Origin: Mycobacterium sp. E796
GTDB taxonomy: Bacteria; Actinomycetota; Actinomycetes; Mycobacteriales; Mycobacteriaceae
Length of the DNA: 64,000 nt
Assembly (NCBI RefSeq): GCF_001672815.1
Contig: NZ_LZKK01000212.1
Location: 1 to 64,000 of the forward strand
Direction of reading: 5' to 3'
A model generated the notes under the pieces. That model did no database searches, was not told where the DNA came from, and saw only the letters and a list, made by a program, of their open reading frames with translations. A program made the position numbers and the translations under genes. Shown here in pieces: positions 1-8,792 of the stretch (the stretch's first letter is position 1; the number at the start of each line of letters is the position of its first letter).

Positions 1-83
1 ACGCCACCGGAGGCCGCTACGGACTGCAGACGATGTGCGAGGGCGGGGGCATGGCCAACGCAACGATCATCGAGCGGATCTGA
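1..83 (+). CDS. Thiolase, C-terminal end (partial)
   Basis: Only the last codons are inside the window. They read through a thiolase C-terminal loop with the conserved motif MCEGGGMANA, whose Cys is the second catalytic cysteine of thiolases, and stop at TGA 81-83. The DNA is identical, in inverted orientation, to the end of the reverse-strand thiolase that follows, so this is the tail of a second near-identical thiolase gene or a product of a local inversion. Confidence 0.7.
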   Translation, partial: ATGGRYGLQTMCEGGGMANATIIERI

Positions 84-241
84 CCACGACCGGGGCGACA
101 GCACAGCACCCACCGGCCACCGGGTGCCGACTCGCATCGGCGAGCGGATCTCGCACCACCTGTCCCGCTCGATGATCGTTGCGTTGGCCATGCCCCCGCC
201 CTCGCACATCGTCTGCAGTCCGTAGCGGCCTCCGGTGGCGT
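1..241. repeat. Perfect 77-bp inverted repeat of a thiolase 3' end
   Basis: Bases 1-77 and 165-241 are exact reverse complements, separated by an 87-base spacer. The left arm may extend beyond the window. Both arms encode the same thiolase C-terminus (ATGGRYGLQTMCEGGG). Identity ends two codons before the stop of the forward copy, so the reverse copy loses that stop. It could be a genuine inverted duplication or an assembly or amplification hairpin artefact. Confidence 0.9.
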
Positions 242-1352
242 GAAGATGATTAACCAGCGTGGCCAGGATCCGCGTGCCAGATCCCCCGAGTGGATGTCCG
301 AGGGCGATGGCACCGCCACGGGGGTTGAGCCGGTCCTCGTCGGCGTTGAACTCGTGGGCCCACGCCACCGGGACGGGGGCGAAGGCCTCGTTGACCTCAT
401 AGGCGTCGATGTCGTCGATGGACAGCCCCGATTTCGCCAAGGCCTTGTGGGTCGCGGGGATGACCCCGTCGAGCATTATCAGGGGGTCGGAGCCGGTGAC
501 GGCGAAGGTGTGGAATCGGGCCTTCGGTGTCAGGCCGAGCCGACTGGCCTTGTCCTCACTCATGATCAGCGCCGCCGAGGCGCCGTCGGTCAAAGGGGAA
601 GAGTTGCCCGCGGTGATCACCCAGCCGATCTCGGGGAAGCGCGCGGCGAATGTGTCGTCGACGAAGACCGGCTTGAGTTGCGCCAGACCCTCTGGACTGG
701 TGGCGGCGCGTACCGTCTGGTCGTCGGCATGGACTTGCCCGTCGGGCAAGGTGATGGGAACGATCTCCTCGGCGAAGGAACCGTCGGCGAAGTGTGCCGC
801 CGCTCGGGCGTGTGATCGCGCGGAGAACGCGTCGAGTTCCGTGCGATCCAGCTTCCAGCGGGCAGCGACCAGTTCAGCGCCGATTCCCTGGTGGGCCAAC
901 CCGTCCGGATACCGCTCCGCCAACGGTGCGTGCGGCTGGGTCCCGGGTAGCGCGGCAGCACCCATAGGCACTCTGCTCATCGACTCCACTCCGCACGCGA
1001 TCACAACGTCTTGTGCTCCCGAGAGGACCGCCTGGGCCGCGAAGTGGGCGGCCTGCTGGCTAGATCCACACTGGCGGTCGATGGTGGTGCCGGGCACCGA
1101 CTCGGGGAAACCGGCATGTAACAAGGCGGTGCGCGCGATGTTAAGGGCCTGGTCGCCGGCCTGGCCCACACATCCGGCAATCACATCGTCGATGACCTCG
1201 GCGTCGATGTCATTGCGTTGGAGCAGCTGGCGCAGGGTTTGGGAGAGCAGCACTGCGGGATGCACACCGGAAAGTGCCCCCCCGGGCTTGCCCTTGCCCG
1301 ATCCCGTGCGGACAACGTCGACAATCACAGCGCTAGTCACAAGAGTCCCCAT
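1..1352 (-). CDS. Acetyl-CoA acetyltransferase (thiolase), 3' end altered
   Basis: The reverse strand encodes a thiolase from ATG 1352 (GTG 1340 is an alternative, giving the usual start MTSAVIVDVVRT). Motifs include the nucleophilic Cys about residue 95 (DRQCGSSQQA), the NEAF box, GGAIALGHPLGGSG with the catalytic His, and the C-terminal MCEGGGMANA. Thiolases cleave 3-ketoacyl-CoA in beta-oxidation. Homology ends near base 165, about residue 396; after that the frame stays open into the antisense of the other thiolase tail and leaves the window without a stop. The protein would therefore carry a non-homologous tail unless the inverted repeat is an artefact. It diverges from the LLM gene at 1433 across a short AT-rich region. 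Confidence 0.8.
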   Translation of the reverse strand, partial: MGTLVTSAVIVDVVRTGSGKGKPGGALSGVHPAVLLSQTLRQLLQRNDIDAEVIDDVIAGCVGQAGDQALNIARTALLHAGFPESVPGTTIDRQCGSSQQAAHFAAQAVLSGAQDVVIACGVESMSRVPMGAAALPGTQPHAPLAERYPDGLAHQGIGAELVAARWKLDRTELDAFSARSHARAAAHFADGSFAEEIVPITLPDGQVHADDQTVRAATSPEGLAQLKPVFVDDTFAARFPEIGWVITAGNSSPLTDGASAALIMSEDKASRLGLTPKARFHTFAVTGSDPLIMLDGVIPATHKALAKSGLSIDDIDAYEVNEAFAPVPVAWAHEFNADEDRLNPRGGAIALGHPLGGSGTRILATLVNHLHATGGRYGLQTMCEGGGMANATIIERDRWCEIRSPMRVGTRWPVGAVLSPRSWSDPLDDRCVGHAPALAHRLQSVAASGG

Positions 1353-1360
1353 CCATCGCA

Positions 1361-1389
1361 TTAATAGTAATCTGATTTAACCATTAGTC
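1361..1389. promoter_or_regulatory. AT-rich motif between divergent thiolase and LLM genes
   Basis: An AT-rich stretch (TTAATAGTAATCTG then TTTAACCATTAG) lies in otherwise GC-rich DNA between two divergent starts. It resembles sites at 3509, 3659, 15167, 15312, 17693 and 34892, so it may be an operator shared by one regulon. FadR-type GntR regulators nearby are the natural candidates. Confidence 0.4.
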
Positions 1390-1432
1390 TACGTTGGTCT
1401 CAACATGCCGCAGCGCGTCAGGAGGGCCCGTC

Positions 1433-2362
1433 ATGCGCTTCACCGTCGAATACCCGGTTGGGGGACCCGATTACGACCCTGCCTTGCTCACTCATGCCGG
1501 TTTGTCGCGGATCGCGGCTGCTGCTGACGAGCTGGGCTTCGATGCGCTGGCGTTTACCGAGCATCCGGCACCGTCGCTGAAGTGGTTACAGCATGGTGGT
1601 CATCAGACGTTGGATCCCGTTGCCGCTCTGGCCTTTTGCGCGGCAGCGACCCGAAGAATCGGTTTGATGTCGTATCTGTTCGTCGCGCCCTATCACAACC
1701 CGTTCGCTGCGGCCAAGGCCTTTTCCACCATCGACCTGCTCTCCGACGGTCGCCTGACGGTGGTGGCCGGCACTGGGTACCTGCGTTCGGAGTTCCGCGC
1801 CCTGGGCGTCGACTTCGATGATCGAAACGCCCTTTTTGACGAGTGTCTGCAGGCGATGCGCGGCGCGTGGACCCACGTTCCGTACGACCATGATGGAGAG
1901 CATTTTCAGGCTAAGGAATTGGCCTCGCTACCACGGCCCAGGCGGGCCGGCGGGCCGCCGGTGCTGATCGGCGGCAATTCCACGCGGGCACGCCGGCGGG
2001 CCGCCCAGCACCAGGGCTGGAGCCCGCTGCTGGTTTCCGAGCTCGTGGCACAGACTTCACGTACCACCCACATCACGCTCGCGGATCTTGCGGACCGCAT
2101 TGCCGCTGTGCGCCAAGACGCCGTCTCTGACCAGGGCGACGGGACGACGTTGACCGTTCAGGTGCACTCCGCCGAGTCCGCCGTTCTGCGAGGCGATTTC
2201 GACGCAGACTCGCACCGTCAATACCTGGGCGAGCTGGCGCGGGCCGGTGTCGATCAGTTCGTCGTTCAGATCCCCTCCACGAGCGTGTCGGCCGCTACCG
2301 AGGGTTTGGCTGCTTACGCCGAGTCGTTCATCGGCAACCCTGAGGACTACAACGTCGGTTGA
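1433..2362 (+). CDS. LLM-class (F420-dependent type) oxidoreductase
   Basis: This protein of about 309 residues has the luciferase-like monooxygenase TIM barrel: N-terminal GFDALAFTEHP, the middle segment LLSDGRLTVVAGTGYLRSEF and PPVLIGGNSTRARRRAA. In mycobacteria such proteins usually use F420 or FMN to oxidise or reduce small organic substrates; the substrate cannot be read from sequence. ATG 1433 is preceded by a strong AGGAGGG ribosome site, which is why the longer frame from 1394 is not used. The 3' end overlaps the convergent isochorismatase-like gene by 16 bases. Confidence 0.8.
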   Translation: MRFTVEYPVGGPDYDPALLTHAGLSRIAAAADELGFDALAFTEHPAPSLKWLQHGGHQTLDPVAALAFCAAATRRIGLMSYLFVAPYHNPFAAAKAFSTIDLLSDGRLTVVAGTGYLRSEFRALGVDFDDRNALFDECLQAMRGAWTHVPYDHDGEHFQAKELASLPRPRRAGGPPVLIGGNSTRARRRAAQHQGWSPLLVSELVAQTSRTTHITLADLADRIAAVRQDAVSDQGDGTTLTVQVHSAESAVLRGDFDADSHRQYLGELARAGVDQFVVQIPSTSVSAATEGLAAYAESFIGNPEDYNVG

Positions 2363-2994
2363 TCGGCGGGGATGCCCGCGCGCAGCGCTTCGGCGATCGC
2401 CTGACTGTCAGAGACCGCGGCCAGCAGCGGGATGGTGTTGCGGACCTGCCAGTCGTGGGCTTCCGGGGACGAGCCGGCGATGCAGTCCTCGGCGACGACC
2501 ACGGCGAAGCCGCGGTTGACGGCTTCCAGTGCAGCGCCCGGAATGCCGACATCGGTGGACACCCCCGCCAGGATGACCGTGTCGATGCGCGCGGCGCGGA
2601 GATACGGTTCTAATTCGGTGTTGTGAAACGGTGTTAGCCCATGCACCCGACGGATCCAGATGTCGCTGTCAGCCGTGTACAGTCGCGGATCCAATTGTGC
2701 CTGTGGGGTGTCGCCGGTCAGCCCGCCCCTGCGTAGCAGGCTTAACAACAAGCACGACGCGGTCGATCCTTGCCAGTCCGGGCGTGGCTCGATGGTCGAC
2801 CAGATGACCGGGGCACCGATGTCGCGCATCGCTGAGGCGAGCGCATCGATGCGGGCGGTCGTTTGTCGTGTTTCGGCGTGATCGGCCAGCCCTCGGTTGG
2901 AGGACATCTCGGGATCGATCATGCCGCGTTGCCACTCGTGCACAACGAGAGCGGCGCGGCGCGGCGGCTCTAGTCCGCGAGGAAAAGTTGACAT
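2347..2994 (-). CDS. Isochorismatase-like hydrolase without the usual cysteine
   Basis: This is a 215-residue protein of the cysteine-hydrolase/isochorismatase fold, from ATG 2994 (MSTFPRG). The N-terminal strand ALVVHEWQRGMI has Glu where Asp is usual. The nucleophile position in the motif GVSTDVGIPGAA is Gly rather than Cys. True isochorismatases such as EntB also lack this Cys, whereas nicotinamidases and N-carbamoylases keep it, so a non-amidase role is likely. It is downstream of the VOC gene with a 16-base gap, probably in one transcript. Confidence 0.75.
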   Translation of the reverse strand: MSTFPRGLEPPRRAALVVHEWQRGMIDPEMSSNRGLADHAETRQTTARIDALASAMRDIGAPVIWSTIEPRPDWQGSTASCLLLSLLRRGGLTGDTPQAQLDPRLYTADSDIWIRRVHGLTPFHNTELEPYLRAARIDTVILAGVSTDVGIPGAALEAVNRGFAVVVAEDCIAGSSPEAHDWQVRNTIPLLAAVSDSQAIAEALRAGIPADQPTL

Positions 2995-3010
2995 AGTTAT
3001 CCCCCTCGTA

Positions 3011-3526
3011 TCAGGTCCTGCACGTTTCGTGCGTGCTGCGAGGCCGACAAATCTCCACGAGTCGTCCGTCAGGGTCGATGAGATAAGCGAAGTCGGCGTC
3101 GGCGCCGCGTCGCAACCCTGAGGGCTCGATGTCGAAACCGTCCACGGGGTGATGAGAGATGTCGACGCCGCGCGCACGCAGGTGGCGCAAGATCTCCTCG
3201 AGGGGACTCCGGGTCATCAGCGATAGGTGGATACCACCTGGATGGACCTGTCCGCTGCGCGGGTCATGCGACTGATGGAGCCAAATGAGGACCCCGCCGA
3301 GGCGCAACCCGACGACGTCGGTGGCTATCGTGCCATCACGGCTGTGGTCTATCAGTGTCGCTACCACCGTGGCCGCCAGATTGTCCACATACCAACGCAC
3401 TGACGTGTCGAGATTCTGCGCTTCCAGGGTGACGCTAAGGCGTACGTCCAGCGCCGGGGCATCAGCTTCCGCGGACGCCTCTGATTTGCGTCCGCTTGCA
3501 CCATATGAGTTATCTGATTGAACCAT
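3011..3526 (-). CDS. VOC-superfamily (glyoxalase/dioxygenase-like) protein
   Basis: This is a 171-residue protein with two beta-alpha-beta-beta-beta units typical of vicinal-oxygen-chelate enzymes: an N-terminal segment LDVRLSVTLEAQNLDTSVRWYVDNL and a C-terminal FAYLIDPDGRLVEICRP. Candidate metal ligands include the terminal VEICRP Glu and His residues in the middle (GGIHLSL). The function could be glyoxalase-, epimerase- or extradiol-type. The start codon lies inside an AT-rich motif, so the transcript may be leaderless or the true start slightly downstream. It shares a likely operon with the isochorismatase-like gene. Confidence 0.7.
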   Translation of the reverse strand: MVQSDNSYGASGRKSEASAEADAPALDVRLSVTLEAQNLDTSVRWYVDNLAATVVATLIDHSRDGTIATDVVGLRLGGVLIWLHQSHDPRSGQVHPGGIHLSLMTRSPLEEILRHLRARGVDISHHPVDGFDIEPSGLRRGADADFAYLIDPDGRLVEICRPRSTHETCRT

Positions 3527-3530
3527 TTAA
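3509..3530. promoter_or_regulatory. AT-rich motif over the VOC start
   Basis: GTTATCTGATTGAACCATTT is close to the site at 1361 (TCTGATTTAACCATTAG). It overlaps the start codon of the VOC gene, a position suited to repression. Confidence 0.35.
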
Positions 3531-3866
3531 GTCAGGGTATCAAACAGCTGCTGAGGTCTGGTGACGTGCACCGATTCGGGGGACTCCGGGCGATGCGTGA
3601 GTCTGACATGCGATCGCATCGGCGTCGCTTGACCGGGCAAGCCGAATCGCTTAAAACTAAATTATCTAACCAATAACCTTCCATCCAATGAGCCGATGAT
3701 GGAACCGACGGCGGCGCCGTGCGCGCTTGACGCGCGGTATTGATTGCCCCGGTCAGCAGGAGCTCGACGGCGTCCTGGCATCCGATGAGCGGGCGGCATA
3801 ATTCGGCGAGGCGAGGACAGAACCGGGCAACGCGGTTGGATAAGGCGAATCGACTGAGGAGGGCGC
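3527..3866. other. Intergenic region between divergent VOC and ligase genes
   Basis: No coding sequence could be supported. It contains an AT-rich motif at 3659-3676 (ATTATCTAACCAATAA) of the recurrent type, and the ribosome site GAGGAGGG just before the ligase start. Confidence 0.5.
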
Positions 3867-5402
3867 GTGGATCTTAGGGAGCACCTGACAAGGGCTAACC
3901 CGGCGTTGATCTTGCATCCTTCAGGTTTGCACCTGAGCTTCGATGAGCTCGAGCGCCGGGCCAACAAGCTGGCCCACTACCTAAGGGATGCTGGCCTGGC
4001 GGCGGCCGACACGATCGCGATCGTTATGGACAACAACGAACACATGCTGGTCGCGATGTGGGCCGCGCACCGCGCCGGCCTGTACTACGTCCTTGTGAGC
4101 ACTCACCTCACCGCCCATGAGGCTGCATACATTGTCGGGGACTGCGGCGCGCGGGCCGTCATGGGCGCGGGCGCGACTGCGCCCCTGTGTGAAGGCCTCA
4201 CCGAACACCTCGGTGAGCGCGCCCCGGCGATTCGGCTGATCGCCGACGCCGAGCTCGCCGGTTGGCACCGTTATCCCGAATGCGTCGCCGAGGACCCTCA
4301 TACAGCGATCGCCGACGAGAGCGCAGGTGACCTGCTGCAATATTCGTCCGGAACCACGGGGCGGCCAAAGGGCATTCGGCGCGAGTTAAGCGGTGCCGCA
4401 ACGGAAACGGCCCCGTTGATCCTTGCACCGCTGCTGCGGGCAATCGGGATCGACGCAGGTGCCATCTACCTCAGTCCAGCGCCGCTATATCACACTGCGC
4501 CTGCCTATTGGTCGATGTCGGTGCAGGCGGTCGGCGCCACAGCCGTTGTCATGCAACGATTCGATCCCGTGCAGGCCCTTGCCGCCATCGAACGCTACCG
4601 GGTCACTCACGCACAGTTCGTTCCCGCAATGTTCGTGCGGATGCTGAAGTTGCCGGAATCTGTTCGCCGCAGCTACGACGTCTCGTCGCTGCGCCGTGTC
4701 GTTCATGCCGCTGCGCCGTGCCCCGTCGACATCAAACGGCAGATGATCGACTGGTGGGGTCCGATCATCGATGAGTATTACTCGTCATCGGAGGCGGTGG
4801 GCGTCTCGTTCATCACCGCTGAAGAATGGCTCGCCCACCCCGGATCTGTCGGCAAACCTCTTGTGGGGGTGCCCCATATCCTCGATGACGACGACATCGA
4901 ATTGCCCCTCGGAGTGACCGGAACCATCTTCTACGAAGGGGGTCTTCCCTTCACCTACCTCAATGACGAGGTCAAGACTTCCCATGCGCATAGCCGGCAA
5001 GGCTGGGTGACAGTTGGCGATATGGGGCATCTCGATGAAGGCGGTTATCTTTACTTGACGGATCGCCGGCACCACATGATCATCTCCGGCGGGGTGAACA
5101 TTTATCCCCAGGAAGCCGAGAACCTGCTCCTCACCCATCCAAAGGTGCTCGATGCCGCCGTCTTCGGCGTCCCGGATCGTGATATGGGCCAGTCAGTCCA
5201 CGCCGCGATTCAGCTGGTGGACCCAGCCGAGGCTGGCGACGAGGTCGCCGCTGAATTGTTGGAGTGGCTGCGGGACCGACTAGCCCATTACAAATGCCCG
5301 AAGGCCATCGCCTTTGAAGAACAGCTGCCGCGCACGGACACCGGCAAGCTCTTCAAGCAGCAGCTGGTTACCAAGTACTCGCCGGCGCATCGCATGCTGT
5401 GA
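3867..5402 (+). CDS. Acyl-CoA synthetase / AMP-dependent ligase
   Basis: This 511-residue ANL-superfamily enzyme activates a carboxylic acid to acyl-AMP and then acyl-CoA. Visible motifs are the P-loop YSSGTTGRPKG, the aromatic acyl-pocket segment YYSSSEAVG, the hinge region GWVTVGDMGHLDEGGYLYL followed by DRRHHMIISGG, and the C-terminal catalytic Lys in PRTDTGKLFKQQL. GTG 3867 is preceded by GAGGAGGG. It stands alone between AT-rich regulatory DNA and the GntR genes, and probably feeds the acyl-CoA enzymes of the window. Close FadD family members handle fatty acids or steroid side chains; the substrate is unknown here. Confidence 0.85.
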   Translation: MDLREHLTRANPALILHPSGLHLSFDELERRANKLAHYLRDAGLAAADTIAIVMDNNEHMLVAMWAAHRAGLYYVLVSTHLTAHEAAYIVGDCGARAVMGAGATAPLCEGLTEHLGERAPAIRLIADAELAGWHRYPECVAEDPHTAIADESAGDLLQYSSGTTGRPKGIRRELSGAATETAPLILAPLLRAIGIDAGAIYLSPAPLYHTAPAYWSMSVQAVGATAVVMQRFDPVQALAAIERYRVTHAQFVPAMFVRMLKLPESVRRSYDVSSLRRVVHAAAPCPVDIKRQMIDWWGPIIDEYYSSSEAVGVSFITAEEWLAHPGSVGKPLVGVPHILDDDDIELPLGVTGTIFYEGGLPFTYLNDEVKTSHAHSRQGWVTVGDMGHLDEGGYLYLTDRRHHMIISGGVNIYPQEAENLLLTHPKVLDAAVFGVPDRDMGQSVHAAIQLVDPAEAGDEVAAELLEWLRDRLAHYKCPKAIAFEEQLPRTDTGKLFKQQLVTKYSPAHRML

Positions 5403-5592
5403 TCGCGCGCCGCGGGCGTACACCTCTATGCCGTACGACCGGTTTAGCGATCAAGCTCTGCTCAGCCCTGCCGATGAAGCGGGTGGCCCGGTTGTCCTGT
5501 GTACACAGTGATCGGATGAAGTGCGACTCTACGAGGACCAATGCGTGGGTGGGACAATCTGCATTCATCGAACAAATTCGGCACCTGGCGTT

Positions 5593-6387
5593 TTAGCGCG
5601 CGATCTCGCGCACCTTCGCTCCGTTGAGACCCCGGGTCATCATCTCGCGTGTAACGTCCATGTGGCGTCGCCAATGCGCCTCGGCGCCCTCACCATCGCT
5701 GGCCCGTAGGAGCGTCAAGAGCCGGCGGTAGGACCTCAAGAGTCCCTGGTATTGAGGCTGTGTCACTTCGCGCGGATTCTTGATCACCGCAGCGGTGTGG
5801 GTCACGGTGATCTCGTGCAACATCCCGGCGATCATGGCCAAAACTGGATTTCCGCACCGCTCGGCGAGTCGGCGGTGAAATACCGCCGTTGCCACGGCGA
5901 GCCTGCCTGACCGCCATGCTTCCGGGATGGTGTCGGTCACGAGAGCTTCCAGCTCATCGATCCCGGCCACGTCGCCGGATTCGGCCAAGAACCGCGCGGC
6001 CAATGGCTCGAATCCGGCCCGGGCAAACATGACGTCGGCGACCGTGGTGTCTGACAGCTCCAGCAGGAGCCGGGCTGGGCGCGCAAGAATTTCCGGCCCC
6101 GGCACGTGCACCCGAGCGCCGGTTCTTGAGCCTCGCCGGACCTCGACAAGTTGTTCGGATTCGAGGACGCGAATGGCCTCGCGCAGCGTTGGCCGACTGA
6201 TACCGAAGTGTCCTGTTAGTTCGGCCTCGTTGGGTAGATAATCGCCTTCGTGCAAGGCGCCGTCCACGATCATCCGGCGTAGCGTCGCAGCGACCAATTC
6301 CGCGGTCTTCGGTGAGCGAAGGCGCTCACCGGGCAAGGCGAGTGTCTCCGCTCGAATCATCTGCGCCAACGGTGGTGTTCGTTCCAC
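5593..6387 (-). CDS. FadR-type GntR transcriptional regulator
   Basis: This is a 264-residue regulator with an N-terminal winged helix (LPNEAELTGHFGISRPTLREAIRVLES) and a C-terminal all-helical FCD ligand domain (VFHRRLAERCGNPVLAMI, with His and Asp/Glu residues that may bind metal or an organic acid). I place the start at GTG 6387, which has AAGGAG upstream; the longer open frame to 6639 has no support. It is a close paralogue of the GntR gene at 6736, with near-identical stretches such as VEVRRGSRTGARV. FadR-type proteins usually repress nearby fatty-acid or organic-acid catabolism. Confidence 0.85.
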   Translation of the reverse strand: MERTPPLAQMIRAETLALPGERLRSPKTAELVAATLRRMIVDGALHEGDYLPNEAELTGHFGISRPTLREAIRVLESEQLVEVRRGSRTGARVHVPGPEILARPARLLLELSDTTVADVMFARAGFEPLAARFLAESGDVAGIDELEALVTDTIPEAWRSGRLAVATAVFHRRLAERCGNPVLAMIAGMLHEITVTHTAAVIKNPREVTQPQYQGLLRSYRRLLTLLRASDGEGAEAHWRRHMDVTREMMTRGLNGAKVREIAR

Positions 6388-6735
6388 CCGCTTCTCCTTG
6401 GTAGCGTTTGCCGGACCCGCTCTAGCTACCCAACCTAGTAAACCATGTTTCCGGTGTGGCGCGGCGGCGCGCGTCGATTCCGATCGCCGGATGCCCGCTC
6501 GGTCCAATCGCAGGGGCCGCGCGCTGGATATGCTTCGGGACCATCGCAGTCGACCTGGTCGAAGAGTGGCGACGGCGAGAAGGGGCGGAGAGCGGCAACG
6601 CCTTCCGTCATCGCCGGGGGCCCACAACTGCCCGTTCACTTGTAGGCACGTCGCAGTCGCCAGTGTGACGACGTTACCCAGCTATGCCCGTACGACGTCG
6701 GGGCGTCGGTATCGGCGAGAAGGGAGCTGTCACTA
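6388..6735. other. Intergenic region between paralogous GntR genes
   Basis: No gene is supported. At 6433-6446 it holds AACCTAGTAAACCATG, sharing the 12-mer AACCTAGTAAAC with 8690-8701. The core TAGTAAACCA approaches a short inverted repeat (TAGT-AA-ACTA at 8692), as expected for a GntR operator in an autoregulated promoter. Confidence 0.45.
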
Positions 6736-7530
6736 TCAATCCATGACGTCGCGCACTTTGATGGTTGGGAGCAGCCGCAGCACGGTGCTGCGTGAATTGT
6801 CCATGTGGCGGCGCCAATGGGTCTCAGCCGCGTCCCCGTCGCGGGACCGCAACAGCTCAATGAGGCGGCGGTATGACCGGACAAGTTTGTCGTAGTCGTT
6901 CTTCGGGACGCTACGTTTTCGGGCAATTGCGACCGCGGTGTGCCTTTCGGTGATCTCGTGGAGCATCCCTGCGATCATGCTGAGCGTCGCGTTGCCCGAG
7001 AGTTCGACCAGCCGGCGGTGGAATCGGGCTGTGGTGGCGGCAAACTGGGAAGCCTCGGTAGACAGTGGAATTTCGTCGACGAGGATCTTCTCGAGGTCGT
7101 CGAATGCTTTCGGCTTGCCATGACAAGCGAGCAAGCGGGCGGCCAGGGGTTCGATCGCCGAGCGTGCAATCAGGACATCGGCGATCGTCGCGCCCGACAG
7201 TTCCAGCAGCAGGCCGGCTGGGCGTGCCACGATTTCGGGTCCGGGGACGCGAACCCGAGCGCCAGTGCGTGAGCCGCGGCGGACTTCGACGAGGCGTTCT
7301 GATTCGAGCACCCGAACTGCCTCGCGCAATGTTGGGCGACTGATGCCGAAGTGATTCATTAACTCCGGCTCATTGGGGAGGAAGTCGCCGTCTTTGAGCT
7401 TCCCGTCCACGATCATCCGACGCAGCGTGCCGGCGACCAGCTCGGCCGTCTTCGGTATGCGCACACCCTGTGTGGCGTGCCCGGCGGGACTAGCGATCGT
7501 CATCGGGTCGAGCGGCGGAAGCGTTGGCAC
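6736..7530 (-). CDS. Second FadR-type GntR transcriptional regulator
   Basis: This protein of about 264 residues has the same layout as the upstream paralogue: winged helix (FLPNEPELMNHFGISRPTLREAVRVLES), an identical VEVRRGSRTGARV wing, and an FCD ligand-binding domain. GTG 7530 follows GGGAGG closely; TTG 7542 or ATG at the MTIASPAG position are alternatives. The near-identical DNA-binding domains suggest that both paralogues recognise the same operator but respond to different ligands, because the C-terminal domains differ more. Confidence 0.8.
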   Translation of the reverse strand: MPTLPPLDPMTIASPAGHATQGVRIPKTAELVAGTLRRMIVDGKLKDGDFLPNEPELMNHFGISRPTLREAVRVLESERLVEVRRGSRTGARVRVPGPEIVARPAGLLLELSGATIADVLIARSAIEPLAARLLACHGKPKAFDDLEKILVDEIPLSTEASQFAATTARFHRRLVELSGNATLSMIAGMLHEITERHTAVAIARKRSVPKNDYDKLVRSYRRLIELLRSRDGDAAETHWRRHMDNSRSTVLRLLPTIKVRDVMD

Positions 7531-7901
7531 GAAACCTCCCAATACGTGGTACTGCTGAGCATTTCGCTGCGGAACTCCTCGACTATCCGCTCGGGCAGCT
7601 CTTCAGTCAGTGAGTTGAATTATAGAAGTCGAGCAGCATTGCCAGACAAGCATAGAACTTAGTTGCCAAAGTCGACTGGGTGTGCTTCTAACCCGGACGG
7701 CCCGGGGGTGCGCTACGGATCCATGATCGCGCCGGCCGCGCAGAGTCACCGGCGCGGTTTCGGGATCGAGAAAGAAATGGCCATCTTGGGTGAATCGAGG
7801 TGGTCCGGCCCAACTCAGGTGTGCCGACTCGGTGATGCGGCGTTACCGTCGAAGTGCCCGATGGATGGGTGGCCGTTTGACTTCCGGTTTTGGTGAACGC
7901 G
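7531..7901. other. Intergenic, no gene recognised
   Basis: This stretch of about 370 bases has only short open frames without recognisable domains or ribosome sites. AT-rich tracts near 7610-7660 probably form the GntR promoter. Confidence 0.4.
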
Positions 7902-8213
7902 TCAGTCGCTGGCGGGCAGGGGTTTGGCTTCCTTGGTCTCCAGCGGTTTCGGTCCGATGGACAAGGAGCCTTTGCCCGCCTTGGTGACGAGCACTTCGGC
8001 GCCGGTGTCGTCGACGTAACGTTTGCCCATCACGGTCCCGCCGGAGAAGGCGTCGTCAAGAACTGGTGCGGAATCCCCGAGGGGGCTTTCGGTGCCGAAA
8101 GGGACCATTGGCCAGCCGCCGGCGCGCAGATCATCGAGGCTCTCAGAGCTGCGGACCACGATTACTTGGGTGTCGCAGACCTGACTTTGCAGGCGTGTGC
8201 CGTTCTTGATCAT
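7902..8213 (-). CDS. Small conserved protein of unknown function
   Basis: This 103-residue protein begins MIKNGTRLQSQVCDTQVIVVR and contains LRAGGWPMVPFG, a short form with a Cys-containing strand that I associate with small hypothetical proteins beside acyl-CoA genes in actinobacteria. There is no signal peptide or membrane segment. It is the only coherent frame in this stretch, and an AT-rich region with a palindrome lies upstream. I do not recognise its function. Confidence 0.55.
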   Translation of the reverse strand: MIKNGTRLQSQVCDTQVIVVRSSESLDDLRAGGWPMVPFGTESPLGDSAPVLDDAFSGGTVMGKRYVDDTGAEVLVTKAGKGSLSIGPKPLETKEAKPLPASD

Positions 8214-8792
8214 GTTGGCTGCCGCCTCCAGCGCTTGTGACTCACGGCAAATCTATCGGTTCGACTGTACGGTAAATTCTTTGGTAACATAGGTTACATA
8301 GTAATCTATGTCTCCCCGTCTCTGATATGAGCTTCTGGTGGCTTCTTCAGCTTCGTAATCGGTAGGCGCTCACACACGCAGTATCGATGGCCGCCGTGCC
8401 AGTTGTTGCATGCTGGCGTTGCCAAGGGGTGCGCTCATGCCCCACACACGGGCGCGCGACGCGCGATGGCTACCGCTTTGTGGGCTTCTGGGGTAAGACG
8501 TACTTTCAAGATCGGTCCGCGCGGACGGAATCGGGTATGGGCAGGTTCAGCCTCGAACACGGGGAGCCGATCAATAAGTGATCGAGGTCTATGTCGATGG
8601 GGGGCCAAGGTGGATTCAATGGGAAGGTCTTGACCGCCATTGGTCGTTGCCGCATCGGCATCCGCTATGCCGTTACCGCCGCCTTAGATAACCTAGTAAA
8701 CTATCCGACTGTCCAGCGCGCGGGTGGTGTGGGAATTGGGTGGCGCGTTGACGTGCTGAACTACGTCGGATAGGCGAGCGGATGGTGCAAAA
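8214..8792. other. Intergenic region with palindromes and AT-rich sites
   Basis: No gene is supported. It holds a perfect short palindrome at 8284-8297 and, at 8684-8705, TTAGATAACCTAGTAAACTA. The latter contains TAGT-AA-ACTA, a perfect inverted repeat, and shares 12 bases with the region upstream of the first GntR gene. Confidence 0.5.
8284..8297. promoter_or_regulatory. Palindrome GTAAC-N4-GTTAC upstream of the small gene
   Basis: GTAACATAGGTTAC is an inverted repeat with 5-base arms. It sits about 70 bases upstream of the start at 8213 in an AT-rich stretch and is followed by a related half-site TAGTAATCTATG. It is a likely repressor operator; the regulator is unknown. Confidence 0.4.
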
